Under the pieces are notes generated by a model. The model had not been told where the DNA came from and did not search any database. It saw only the letters and a list, made by a program, of their open reading frames with translations. From NCBI GenBank assembly GCA_012845835.1, contig JABAKD010000007.1, positions 124,001 to 188,000 of the forward strand: a stretch of 64,000 nt of DNA, in the 5' to 3' direction. Positions 21,470-30,639 of this stretch are shown one piece after another. How positions within the stretch are numbered: the stretch's first letter is position 1; every line of letters starts with the position of its first letter. This stretch comes from Undaria pinnatifida (lineage: Eukaryota > Sar > Phaeophyceae > Laminariales > Alariaceae). Made by a program: the position numbers and the translations under genes.

Positions 21470-22432
21470 AACAACCATGTCTTACTATTCACTTCAGGAC
21501 GGGCTGGTTTTTAAATCGTACCTTCCGGGATATCTTCGAAAACGAAGCACCTGCCGCTATCAACTCGTAGTGCCAGAGGCCCTTGTTGGATTAATACTGC
21601 ACGCCTACCACGATCACGTCCTATCCAGAGGACACCTTGGATCTCGCCCCACTTATAAAAAATCCACCAGAAGTATTGGTGGCCCACCATCAGCCGCGAC
21701 GTATGAGAGTGGTGCGAAAAATGCCAAGCTTGTCAACGACGAAAAACAGCACACAACAGACCCAAAATCCCGACAGGCCCATTACCTATCGAGCGGGCAT
21801 TTCAACGAATATCGGTTGACTTAGTAGAGTTCAAATCGGTATCAACTTCAGCCGCAGGGATCAAATGAAAATATTTCTCTCCAGGATGGACCACCTGACA
21901 AGGTTTGCGGTACTGCTGCCGGTACGTAATAAAACGGCCGAAACAGTCGCGGATGCCACCATCGAGATAATAATCAGCATGTTCGGCGCTATCAGAAACC
22001 TTGCATAGTGATCAAGGCCCCGGATTCGAGAATATGGTGATATAACAGCTGCAATAAATGTTCATATACAAAAAGACCCGCACAACGCCGTACCGGCCGC
22101 AGGGTATTTCAGTGTCCGAACGGGTGCACTCAACGATGCACAGCATGCTAGCAATACACAGCAGTGCAATTGGTTGAAGGACCTGGGCTACTCTCTTACC
22201 GTTTGCACCGCTAGCGCCCAACACTAGGTTTAGTGCAACGATGCATGATACATCATTCTTATTAATGTTCGGCCGACAACCCCGACTCCCAGTCGATATA
22301 ATCCTCGGTATTTCTTATATAGGAACAACGACAGACACCGAGGAATTCGCACAAAGCACATGGGGCAATTTGCAAATCGCTTTGAGCTCGCACGCCGAAC
22401 CTCAACCGAGCGTGCAGACAAACAGGCAGTAC
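21470..22432 (+). pseudogene. Integrase core (D, D35E residues recognisable)
   Basis: 21477 onward: SYYSLQDGLVFKSYLPGYLR, LVVPEALVGLILHAYHDHVL (zinc-binding His pair). After a frame change come KYWWPTISRDV, WCEKCQACQRRKT (Cys pair) and ISVDLVEF. Catalytic Asp codon 1 is at 21818, Asp 2 (LHSDQGPGFEN) at 22010 and Glu (SVSERVHSTM) at 22118, giving exactly 35 residues between the last two. Frameshifts occur inside 21.86-22.0 kb. The frame continues FELARRT-ERADKQAVHNS to 22440 and is cut by the family A insertion. Confidence 0.82.
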
Positions 22433-22441
22433 ATAATAGCA

Positions 22442-22948
22442 CCCCAGGATATACATGATAAACTGATGTATTATTTCCAAAAATGTCACATTTATCCCCT
22501 CGAAATAATGTAAAGTTTCCAGGCACATATCGAGCTGCCCCCCCCCCCCGCCCCCAATAATATACTGGTGCCAAAACCGTCAGATTTATCCCCTCGAAAG
22601 GATTTATAGCTTACATGCACAAACTGCCCCTTCCCCCCCCCCCCCCCCCCCCGCCCCCCTCCAAACCCGCTCGTTTTTGATCAAAACCAGGCCCCCCCTT
22701 TCCCTTCACAGCTGTCAGATTTTGTCCCCCTCAGAAACGGGTTTTATAGTTTCCGTGCACAGACTGACTAAAATCGTCCTGTTGACCCTGATAGCTACAC
22801 TGTAGCTGTAAGGGGAGTCGCCGACCTATATCCTTAATGAGGACACACAACTCGTATGGCGCGCGATCGGAGTATCACACACAGCTTGCAAAGATGAGTT
22901 TCGACGAAATCTTCGATCTCACAGCCGGAGTGTATTTAAATTTTTATA
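22442..22948 (+). repeat. Family A retroposon-like insertion in the integrase gene, sense copy
   Basis: 507 bp flanked by ATAATAGCA on both sides (22433-22441 and 22949-22957). Starts CCCCAGGATATACATG, carries poly-C tracts at 22537-22550 and 22635-22652, then CACAGCTGTCAGATTTTGTC, TTTCCGTGCACAGACTGACT, TAGCTACACTGTAGCTG, and ends at the fixed 3' end (MSFDEIFDLTAG codons, then TTTAAATTTTTATA). Removing it restores contact between the ERADKQAVHNS and NSKLKPYSVFKPGQEV codons of the integrase. Confidence 0.85.
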
Positions 22949-23475
22949 ATAATAGCAAACTTAAACCGTACTCGGTGTTCAAACCCGGACAGGAAGTACT
23001 CGTGTACAGACCCCACCAGGATTCGGATGGGCCCGACCCAAAACTGCTATTACCATGGCGAGGACCGTATGTCGTCTGCTCAAAGTTATCACCAGTGGTG
23101 TATAGAGTACGACTCACGAACGACACCCGAGAGGTGTCAGTCCACCTCGCCCATATAAAGCCCTACCATCAACGGCAAACACCACCCGCACCAAAATTTG
23201 AGAAGCTGGCGGAATTGTTTTTGGGGATCTTATTCCCCTACTTTGGCTGGACCAATCAAAACCCAGCTCAACCCAAAACTGAGTCCTTCTTCGTAGACAG
23301 GGTAGTAGATAAGAAACGGGGACCTGGCAGACCAAGCCTCCACAACTACAAGTACCGCGTAAGACTCCGAGGATCCGGCCCTGAATCCGACCTCAAGTAT
23401 CGCGCGGACGAAATACCCCAATGTCACGAATTGATCGCCGCATACCGAGCCCAAAAGGGTTGCAATTCGCGATAA
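22949..23475 (+). pseudogene. Integrase GPY/F module and chromodomain of gypsy element 2
   Basis: Open from the insertion junction to TAA 23473. KPGQEVLVYRPHQDSDGP, LLLPWRGPYVVCSKLSPVVY (GPY/F module) and VSVHLAHIKPYHQ are followed by a C-terminal domain FFVDRVVDKKRGPGRPSLHN, YRVRLRGSGPESDLKYRADE, and CHELIAAYRAQKG, which matches the chromodomain layout of chromoviruses. Such domains guide insertion to particular chromatin. The track-style upstream Met at 22837 lies inside the inserted repeat and is not the real start. Confidence 0.82.
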
Positions 23476-24361
23476 CCTCACCTTCTTCGCCCCCCTTTCC
23501 TTCTCTCGGGAAACGAAACCGTACAGTAGGCGGTGACGAGCACGAACTGAGACAGCGCAAGTATATTTTCAGATGCTCCGCGGCGTAACCGAATAACGAA
23601 CAATTTGGTAAACACAGTTGACTCAGCTGTGGGCACAAGAGTCAACGACGGTGATGAGAGTAGCACCACCAGACATGGCAGTACACATTCGTGTCTACCG
23701 TGATCTGTTGGGCACTCTACCAGGCATTCCGGTGGGAATATCCGGGGGCAAGGAGACTTGAAGAAAATTGTTGCACCCAACAGGGAGAGGCTGAAAAAAG
23801 CGTGACAATCCATTCCCGTGCCCGACACTCCATTCTAAGCGAGACAAAACAGCAACACAACCGTCTAGCTACAAACAGAGTTGCTCGAACACTAAACACA
23901 CAGAGGGAATGAGACCCAAGCGCCTCCACCCCACCCTAAACGAAGTCACACGTTGATGCACCTAGATCAACTCAGCTGACTCCCAGTAAAAATATCTAGG
24001 CGGACCCGCCCACAAAAGAGAAACCACTAAACAATTTCGCTGCCCGTGGTTGCCAGAACAGCAACCACGAGGGGCGCACCAGTACGTGTGGCCACACGGA
24101 ATACGTGCGTTGAGATTATATTTGGGAACCCCATACAACTCCAGTATACGCTGTCAGCATGCAAGCTCGAAAATGTGAGCATTTTCGCTGGACCGGTTTT
24201 TCACACCCGTGTTTACTAAACACGCCAGGTATAAGGAGTGGATGTACGCATATAACAGCTGCTGTGTCTCGATCCGATAAATCGATACCCCGTTTCATAA
24301 AGTTGTCATCCTCCCCCGATGACCGCTACGATACCATCCCTAGCTAAGATGGGCTTGCAGC
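23476..24361. other. Gypsy element 2 region between polyprotein and PPT; nothing recognised
   Basis: About 890 bases with only short ORFs. Longer than a usual 3' untranslated stretch, so it could hold a decayed extra reading frame, but I see no domain. Confidence 0.4.
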
Positions 24362-24379
24362 GAATACAGAGGGGGGTGA
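24362..24379 (+). other. Polypurine tract
   Basis: GAATACAGAGGGGGGTGA abuts the 3' LTR, as expected for the plus-strand primer of LTR elements. Confidence 0.65.
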
Positions 24380-24772
24380 TGTGGAAGCCAGGGTGGTAGA
24401 TACCTATCGCAGATCTCGTACACGCATGCGCGAGAGGACGCGTGACCGGTCAGGCAATGCACGATCCCGGGTCGCGAACGGCGTCACCCGTCATAGACGG
24501 CGTTGACCCGTCCCCGGAAAGTCAGCCACCGAAAGATGATCCCGCCGCATGACGAGAGGGCATAAGCCAACCGTCACTCTAGCTTTAGCATCTCCTTGCT
24601 ACATCTAAGAAAGAAAGGTTTTTAGCGTGCGTCCGCTGTGAAGACGATCTTCAAAGGACCTCAGAACCGCGACGCCCTCTCCGCTTCGACTTCCGCTCCA
24701 CGACGAGCACCAGACCTCCGAGACCGCCCCTTCCACTCCGACGCCGGGACACCGTGAGAGGCCAAGTTCCAT
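24380..24772 (+). repeat. 3' LTR of gypsy element 2
   Basis: About 393 bp matching the 5' LTR. Followed directly by ACGTA (24773-24777), the second target-site copy. Confidence 0.88.
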
Positions 24773-25180
24773 ACGTACACCAATACATACATTTAAGGGG
24801 AAAGTAACCTTTGTCCCTCGAGTACTCCGTGATTCCAGTATTTCTTACTCCGGTATTATATATGTGTATATTGCTTTTTGTCTCTTCCCTGCCCGATGGC
24901 GCTCCGAATATCGTGACTCTTATCTCAGCGAGGCAACCTGTGCCCCTTATACCTGGGTTCATCGATCACAATGTAGTAGTAGCAGCAGTGGTCGTAGCAG
25001 TAGTAGTAGAGATGCGGATTTGGATCATTCGATCAAAACAGTAGTTGTTCCAGAGGAACACCCGCAAAAAACCACTCGTACGAATCGCACAATGTATTTA
25101 GACGTTTGTCTTGCAATTGATAACCCCATGAGAAATTACGCCCGCACAACGAAATCACACCTTATTTCGCTACGCGCTCG
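24773..25180 (+). repeat. Family B, right part resuming after the gypsy element
   Basis: 24778-25000 matches 9000-9200 (TTTAAGGGGAAAG, GAGTACTCCGTGATTCC, CCCGATGGCGCTCCGAATAT). It then includes a GTAGTAGTAGCAGCAG microsatellite (24973-25015) and unrecognised sequence. Confidence 0.65.
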
Positions 25181-25194
25181 TACTAGATATACCT

Positions 25195-25710
25195 TTCTCC
25201 GCCCTCTCCTCACTGGTTGTACGAGTTACAGGATGTACATGATAAACGGGTGCATTCATTCCAAAACCGTCAGATTTATTCTCCAAAGGATTCATAGTTT
25301 CCACGCACAGATTGAGCTGCCCCGTCCGTCGCCCCCCCCCCCCCTCCCCCCGCGCCCCCTCTTGTTCAAACTAAGGCCCCCACGCCTTTATGAATTTCGT
25401 CCTCCCCTCATCGGTTATTCGACTTACATGATATACTTGATAAACTGATGCATTTCATTCAACAGCTGTCATATTTGGTCCCCCTCAAAAACGGGTTTTG
25501 TAGTTTCCGCGCGTAGACTGACTAGCATCACCCTGTTGACCGTGATGGCTACATTGTAGTAGCAAGGGGAGTCGCCGGCCAATATCCTCAAAATGAGAAC
25601 ACACAACCCGTAATACGGGCGATCGGAGTATCACACAAAGCTTGCATAGATGAGTTTCGGCAAAGTCTTCGATCTCTCAGCTGGAGTGTATTTTTATTTT
25701 TATAAGATAA
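25195..25710 (+). repeat. Family A, sense copy
   Basis: CCGCCCTCTCCTCACTGGTTGT, then TGCATTCATTCCAAAACCGTC, a poly-C tract (25331-25348), the second CAACAGCTGTCATATTTGGTC module, CGCGTAGACTGACTAGCATCACC, and the fixed end GATGAGTTTCGGCAAAGTCTTCG...GAGTGTATTTTTATTTTTATAA. Both internal modules are visible in order. Confidence 0.75.
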
Positions 25711-25819
25711 TATGTATTTAATCCTCCGGCGGATGGGGAAATATCTAGCTCAAGATGACCACACTTCCACGTATTTCCGTACATGCAGCGTGTTTATCTA
25801 ACCGTATTTGTTTTTGAGA

Positions 25820-27000
25820 AAACACTCTAGCTGTGAGATCGGAGTTCTGCTTGTGTGATTCCAGTCGAGCGTACTACTGACTGTGCGCCCTCATTAGGAT
25901 ATAGGTAGGTGACTGCCCATATAACTACTACTGCTACTACAGTTTAGCTTGTACCAGGGGTCAACAGGATGACGTTAATCGATGTGCGCGCGGAATATAT
26001 ATAACCCGTTTTTGAGGGGGACGAAATCTGACCGCAGCCAGCCGAGGACGGGAATTCATCAGTTTATCCAGTATATCCTGTAAGTCGTATAGCCGGTGGG
26101 TCGAAGGTGGAGGTTTGATAAGTGTGGGGGCCTGGGGCGGGCGGGGTGGGGGGGGTGAAAAGAAGGGCGGGAGGGCGGAACCAAATTTGCACGCGGAAAC
26201 TGTAAAACCCAGGGAGATAATAAAAAAGTATAATCACACTCCAGCTGTGAGATAGAAGTTTTCGTCGAAACTCATCTTTGTAGGCTGCGTGTGTTACTCC
26301 GATCGCGGGTATTACTGACTGTGTGCCCTCATTAAAGATATAGGTAGGCGACTCCCCTTGCAAATACAGTGTAGCTATCAGGGTCAGTCAGCAGAGTAAT
26401 GTTTGTCAGTCTGGGCGCGGAAACTACAAAACCTGTTTTTGAGGTGGACCTAATCTGACAGCTGTTGAAGGAAATGCATCAGTTCATCAAGTAAATCCTG
26501 TACTCGTAAGTCGAATACCTGGTGAGGGGAGAACGGGGTTTTTAAAGGCGTGGGTGCTTTGGTTTGAACAAGAAGGAGCGGGGGGGCGGGCGGGGGGTTG
26601 GACAGGCGGGGCAGTTCAATCTGTGCGTGGAAACTATAAATCCTTCAAAGGATAAATCTGACGGTTTGGGAAAGAATGCACCAGTTATCATATAGATTCT
26701 GTAAGTCGTACAACCAATGAGAAGAGGGCGGAGCGTTCGAGGGGGTGGAGGGGGTGAAAGGGTTTTAAAAAACATCGTTAGGTCGCATAGATGTAGGGTT
26801 TGCTATACGCTTGGAGGTAGGTCCAGACGATAGCGCGGGTGGTGAGGAAGGAGGGGTCATCGGGGGGGGGGGGGGAGGGGGGGGGGGGGGTGAATGGCAG
26901 CAGCGGCATGGATGGCCCTAGAAAGAAATTGAGGTGGTATCAAGTACTTGTAAGTTTTTATTACTCTGCAGATTTCGATGTTAGGTGGGGTGTTTGAGCA
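25820..27000 (-). repeat. Family A, two antisense copies in tandem
   Basis: Two fixed ends occur: AACACTCTAGCTGTGAGATCGG at 25823 and CACACTCCAGCTGTGAGATAG at 26238. The first copy is short (to about 26215). The second runs through both modules, poly-G tracts (26860-26890) and ends near the GGTGGGGTGTTTGAGCAAGG block at 27000. Confidence 0.7.
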
Positions 27001-27359
27001 AGGTAAGGAGCGGGAAAAGGTGAAACAGCAGATATACATCATACTTGTAAATATCATATTTGGTGCCAGGTATGGCACAGAGCAAAATTCATTTTAAGTC
27101 CTCTGCAAAAGTAACGATAACGTCGCCAGGAACAACGATACATACGGTAGGGGTGTATCCTCTTTTTCGCCACCAGGTCTGAGGTATCACATCACCCATA
27201 CCCCATCATACTACATTAAATTATATAATATCATACTCGCGACAGTCACTCTGTGTCACGCTGACGAAATAGTTGCGGCGGTGTGGTTGGTTGGTGTAGC
27301 ATATTTTGATCTATTAATATATAGCCAACCATCCCATTGGGGATTCATACGAATCAAAA

Positions 27360-27780
27360 AATTGAAACAGCACGAAAGCCTGTGACCGCAAGGAACAGAG
27401 GGGTCGTTCGCTCAAGTGACCCTGAGCCACGGCAATAAAAGACCGAAAAATAGACACCTACCATCGCGTTAGTCCCAGCCGCACCGTTTTCGCCAGCGAC
27501 GGATGCGACAGCATCCGCGTCGCAGCTAGCCTTCAATGCCGCTACGTCCGGGAGAACATTCGCTAGCCCGGGGATCAAGTGTGAGTAGCGTCATATTCTT
27601 GATTTGTTCACGCCCGAGGAAGGTGCGCAGTTGGCTAACGACTGCCGAAGAGCAGAGAAGTTCTTTTCTGCATGACATCTGGTGGTGTCAATCCCCAGAT
27701 ACAGCAGTCGAGCCAACATTCCGATACGTGTCCAGGTACTACCATCTTCCCCATTTTGGCGTCGACTCCATCCATCGCCT
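27360..27780 (-). pseudogene. hAT transposase C-terminal (dimerisation) fragment
   Basis: One minus-strand frame reads WTRIGMLARLLYLGIDTTR, CHAEKNFSALRQSLANCAP, NKSRI, a TGA (27594-27592), then RYSHLIPGLANVLPDVAALK. The order LA..YL.I..T....E..FS.L....N...P, then LIP..V..L, is the hAT C-terminal domain. It is followed by an Ala-rich tail and by sequence resembling the right end of the MITE at 49.5 kb (GGAACAGAGGGGTC-TTCGCTCAAGTGACCCTGAG). Only the tail of the transposase is here. By family it would act in cut-and-paste transposition. Confidence 0.55.
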
Positions 27781-28039
27781 ACGCGTTACGCGTTGAGTAC
27801 ATGGAAACTAGGCGCAACAATCAAGTTCCATATTTTCGTTCTTCGGAAAATCGAAAATTCTAAAAACTATATTTTTGTTTTCATGCCATCAGTCTGCTGT
27901 GAACAATATAGACAACAATGTGAATTTCCAATGGGCAAGAACAAAAATCGTAAATTCGTGAATTCTTGGTGGGAATGGACGGGAAGAGACAACGGGCAGA
28001 GGTGACTCTTGGACGGAAGGGGGCAAGTTTTGTCGGCTT

Positions 28040-28345
28040 GACTGGACGGCAAAGACAACGGCGCATGTTTTGATGAAGGGACGGGACGGGACGTGACGGG
28101 ACGGGACAGGACAGGACGGGACGGGACGAGACGGGACGGGACGGGAAATAACAGCATTTCGACGGGACGGGACGGGACGGCAATTTCCAATGGGAATTAT
28201 TTCATTTCCGGGACGGGACGGTTATATACAACATCGCAGAGTTTGATGACCGGACGGGGCGGTAAATGACAACGGTTGGAGAGTTTTCACCGGACGGGGC
28301 GACGGGACCAGTTTAACGACGGTTTTACCGTCCCGTCGAGTTCCG
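28040..28345. repeat. GGGAC pentamer minisatellite field 2
   Basis: 28078-28150 is nearly pure (GGGAC)n with CGGGA/CAGGA variants. Shorter runs follow to 28300, and an inverted run (GTCCCGTCG) lies at 28330-28352. Long RPVPSRPV-like ORFs through it are simple-sequence artefacts. Confidence 0.85.
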
Positions 28346-28448
28346 TCCCGTCGTTACTGTGGTTGCCGTCCCCTCAAAAGACCGTGATCAGCCTTTCAAT
28401 ATTTGTAGAAAAGCTGAAACATGTGTTTCCTTGAATCTTTGCGTTCGA

Positions 28449-28535
28449 GCCGGTCGCCCCGGAGGTCTAGTGATTTCCCGCGCATACTACTACCGTTGGT
28501 CCTTGAGTTCGATTCCCACCGTGGGGATGTATTCA
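28449..28535 (+). repeat. tRNA-derived SINE-like head, copy 1
   Basis: GCCGGTCGCCCCGGAGGTCT, with an A-box-like GGTCTAGTGAT, ends with CTTGAGTTCGATTCCCACC, whose GTTCGATTC (28507-28515) is a B box. A second copy at 54624 shares the order and the ATACTACTA-CGTT-G spacer. The T-arm pairs poorly, so this is not a functional tRNA. Such RNA polymerase III promoters are typical of SINEs. Confidence 0.6.
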
Positions 28536-28914
28536 ATATATATATTCAATATATTCAATAGTCTATATGTCACACCCTGGGCAACAGGCAATGGTCCAAT
28601 ATTTTACTAGATCTAATAGTTTCCTATTCCATTTGCACTTGCGATTGACTGCCGATTGTAGTCCTCAATTCAAGATAATCGAAACGCGTCGAGCCCTATT
28701 ACACCGACAGAAGCCCACCAGGCCCTTTTGTTCAGAAAATTTCTATCAATACACCCCAATCTATATCATCATCAATGGTTGGAGCAATAGCTTTTGATAG
28801 TTACCCACGGAACTCGATTGTTGAACCCATAGTCTAGACTAGTCTAGTCTATTGACACTTCCTACCCCATTCCATTGTACACGCAATAGTCTGTTGAAGC
28901 AATTTGGCAATGAC

Positions 28915-29003
28915 AATTATTCAGGCAAATCCATCTATTAATAACAGACTACTTCGTAAATCAATCATCCAGGAACTTCCGTTAAATGGACAACTTTGTA
29001 ACG
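28915..29003. repeat. About 42-bp minisatellite, left part (continues at 32.18 kb)
   Basis: AATTATTCAGGCAAATCCATC and AATCAATCATCCAGGAACTTCC are units of a repeat that resumes on the far side of the TIR element (32185-32330, with CAATTGTCCAGGCGATTCCA and AATTATTCAGGCAACTCCAG). The element therefore landed inside a short tandem array. Confidence 0.6.
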
Positions 29004-29582
29004 CCGTTTCTTACACAGTCGGGTTTGTCAGTCGAAAACGGCCTTATTCGACTGAGCCCAAATCGGGCTTTCTTACACCGTCGAAAAAGGGCTTATTCGA
29101 ATAAACATTTTTCGACTGAGTTTTCCGACTGGGCGGTTGGGCGGTCCAGTCGAAAAACTTGACTTTTTCGACTGGATCGGCCAGTCTAAAAACTCAGTTG
29201 CAAACGCTTACAACTGTTTTTTTTTTCTAATCGCATCGCTCACCCAACTAACTGCAAAAAAACACACGCCCACATGCCCAGACACCAATACTAGGGCGCA
29301 CATGTTTTTTGTTTTCGACACCTACGTATCAAAACGTATTTTTTGCCCTTCCAGAGGGGAGGAGGGTACGAAGACCCCACCCCCCCCCCCCCCATTGCGC
29401 CACATAATACCTTATACAAACAACCCCTACTCTAAAACCTATATAATAAAGGGGCAATTTGCCAGGGGCGGTATTATAGAGCAGACACGCAGCCCCCTGG
29501 TCGCGCGGCAACAGCCTGCGTACCAGCTGCGCACAGCGCAGAGCAACGGAAAAAAGGGAAAGAGCAAGAGAGAGTGGTCACA

Positions 29583-29776
29583 ATGAGCATAGCCTCCGCG
29601 GTGAAGGGACCCCTGCTACAATCCTCCTTTGACAAGACAGGTTGGTTACAAAGCGTCTGCGGAACGCCAGCCGACGGCGAGGACTTCATCTGCTTCTGCG
29701 GGGCCAACTTTGGTAACGGTTCAGGAATGGAGGAGGGCCAGGCCATTGAGCATGAGTGTTCGGCACAGCACAGAGA
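29583..29776 (+). CDS. Putative first exon: zinc-finger-like N-terminus of TIR-element gene
   Basis: ATG at 29583 opens SIASAVKGPLLQSSFDKTGW, then LQSVCGTPADGEDFICFCG, NFGNGSGMEEGQ and AIEHECSAQHRE. W-L-x2-V ... F-x-C-x-C ... H-x5-H resembles TTF/BED-like transposase fingers, although the first Cys pair has one residue between instead of two. The exon ends at a strong donor, AGA|GTGAGT (GT at 29777). Lies 0.58 kb inside the left TIR. Splicing is inferred from the donor only. Confidence 0.4.
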
Positions 29777-29819
29777 GTGAGTGGAGAGGCATGAGGGCTG
29801 TAGTGTGATATTGGAGGGT

Positions 29820-30160
29820 ATCGTGTGCCTCGCAGCAGCTGCAGCAGCAACAGCAGCGGCAAGCACTGAAAAGACGAAACTCTGGTTTATCATATAGTCT
29901 ATATGTAAAAGTGCTCTCCATCAAGCAGTGTGTGTATCATGCGGCCTCCACTCTCTAAAAACTGACAACATCAGCAGTAGCAGAAGCATAACCTTGGCAG
30001 CAGCAGCAGCAAGCAGCAGCAGCAGCATCAGAGCAGCAACACCAGAAGCCGTAGCCGCATTATCAAAACCGATAAAAAAACGCGCACAAACTGCGAACCA
30101 ACTAAGTTCCGCGTCCCTGTTGGTCCATGCACGCCTTTTGCATGCGAGCAGAGCGCTTTG
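29820..30160. repeat. CAG-rich trinucleotide region, probably intronic
   Basis: Interrupted CAG runs at 29833-29862 and 29994-30045 (AGCAGCAGCAGCAAGCAGCA). All frames give Ser-, Gln- or Ala-runs on both strands, so coding cannot be judged. Confidence 0.6.
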
Positions 30161-30639
30161 CCTATCGGAAAAATTGCCGCGAAGACCAGCAGCGGCGACT
30201 GGGTGTGCAAGGAGTTTAATCGTGATTTCGCACGCAATGTGGAGCAACTGAGCCGGAACCGACGTGGAGACTCACGAACAGTCGCTTCAACACAAGTGAA
30301 GACTTGTGAGGACAGCAGTAGTTGCATTCGCTGGCACAATCAGTTTCGATAAACAAATGAAAAACGTCAGCTGTGAGTACGACAGGTTGAATGTGTGAAA
30401 CTCAAATTTGCAAGCTGCGTGGTACATTAGATCTATGTATCATTTATGATAAGGTGTTTGTGAAATATACCTGGTTGTTAATACACTGCTTCACAATTTT
30501 GACAGGAGGTCGTTCGCGCGTGTTCAGAAGTTTGGGAGTTGCCACGCTGGACGTATTTTAGTCGCGCAGCGTATGAGGCTGTAGGCCTTGTCGATGCGTG
30601 TATGTGAAAAGCAGGAGCAAATTCGTTTATTGTTTCCTC

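Larger units (their letters stand above)
16110..24772 (+). mobile_element. Chromodomain Ty3/gypsy LTR retrotransposon 2, nearly full length
   Basis: Two LTRs (16110-16533 and 24380-24772), a PBS beginning TGGCGACC, gag, protease, RT, RNase H, integrase, GPY/F module and chromodomain in Ty3/gypsy order, and a G-rich polypurine tract before the 3' LTR. Flanked by ACGTA on both sides (16105-16109, 24773-24777). Total 8.66 kb including a 507-bp family A insertion. Several frameshifts and stops make it non-autonomous now. LTR divergence (scattered substitutions and a gap of about 30 bp) implies an old insertion. Confidence 0.88.

Noticed and set aside
22837-23475. A 212-codon ORF starting in the repeat as an independent gene
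   Set aside because: The first 38 codons belong to the inserted family A copy; the rest is the integrase C-terminus. The fusion is an accident of insertion.
27867-28190. RPVPSRPV-type repeat protein on the minus strand
   Set aside because: Translation of the GGGAC pentamer array; both strands and several frames are equally open.
28449-28535. A functional tRNA gene
   Set aside because: A and B boxes are present but the T-arm and acceptor pair poorly; the second diverged copy fits a SINE better.
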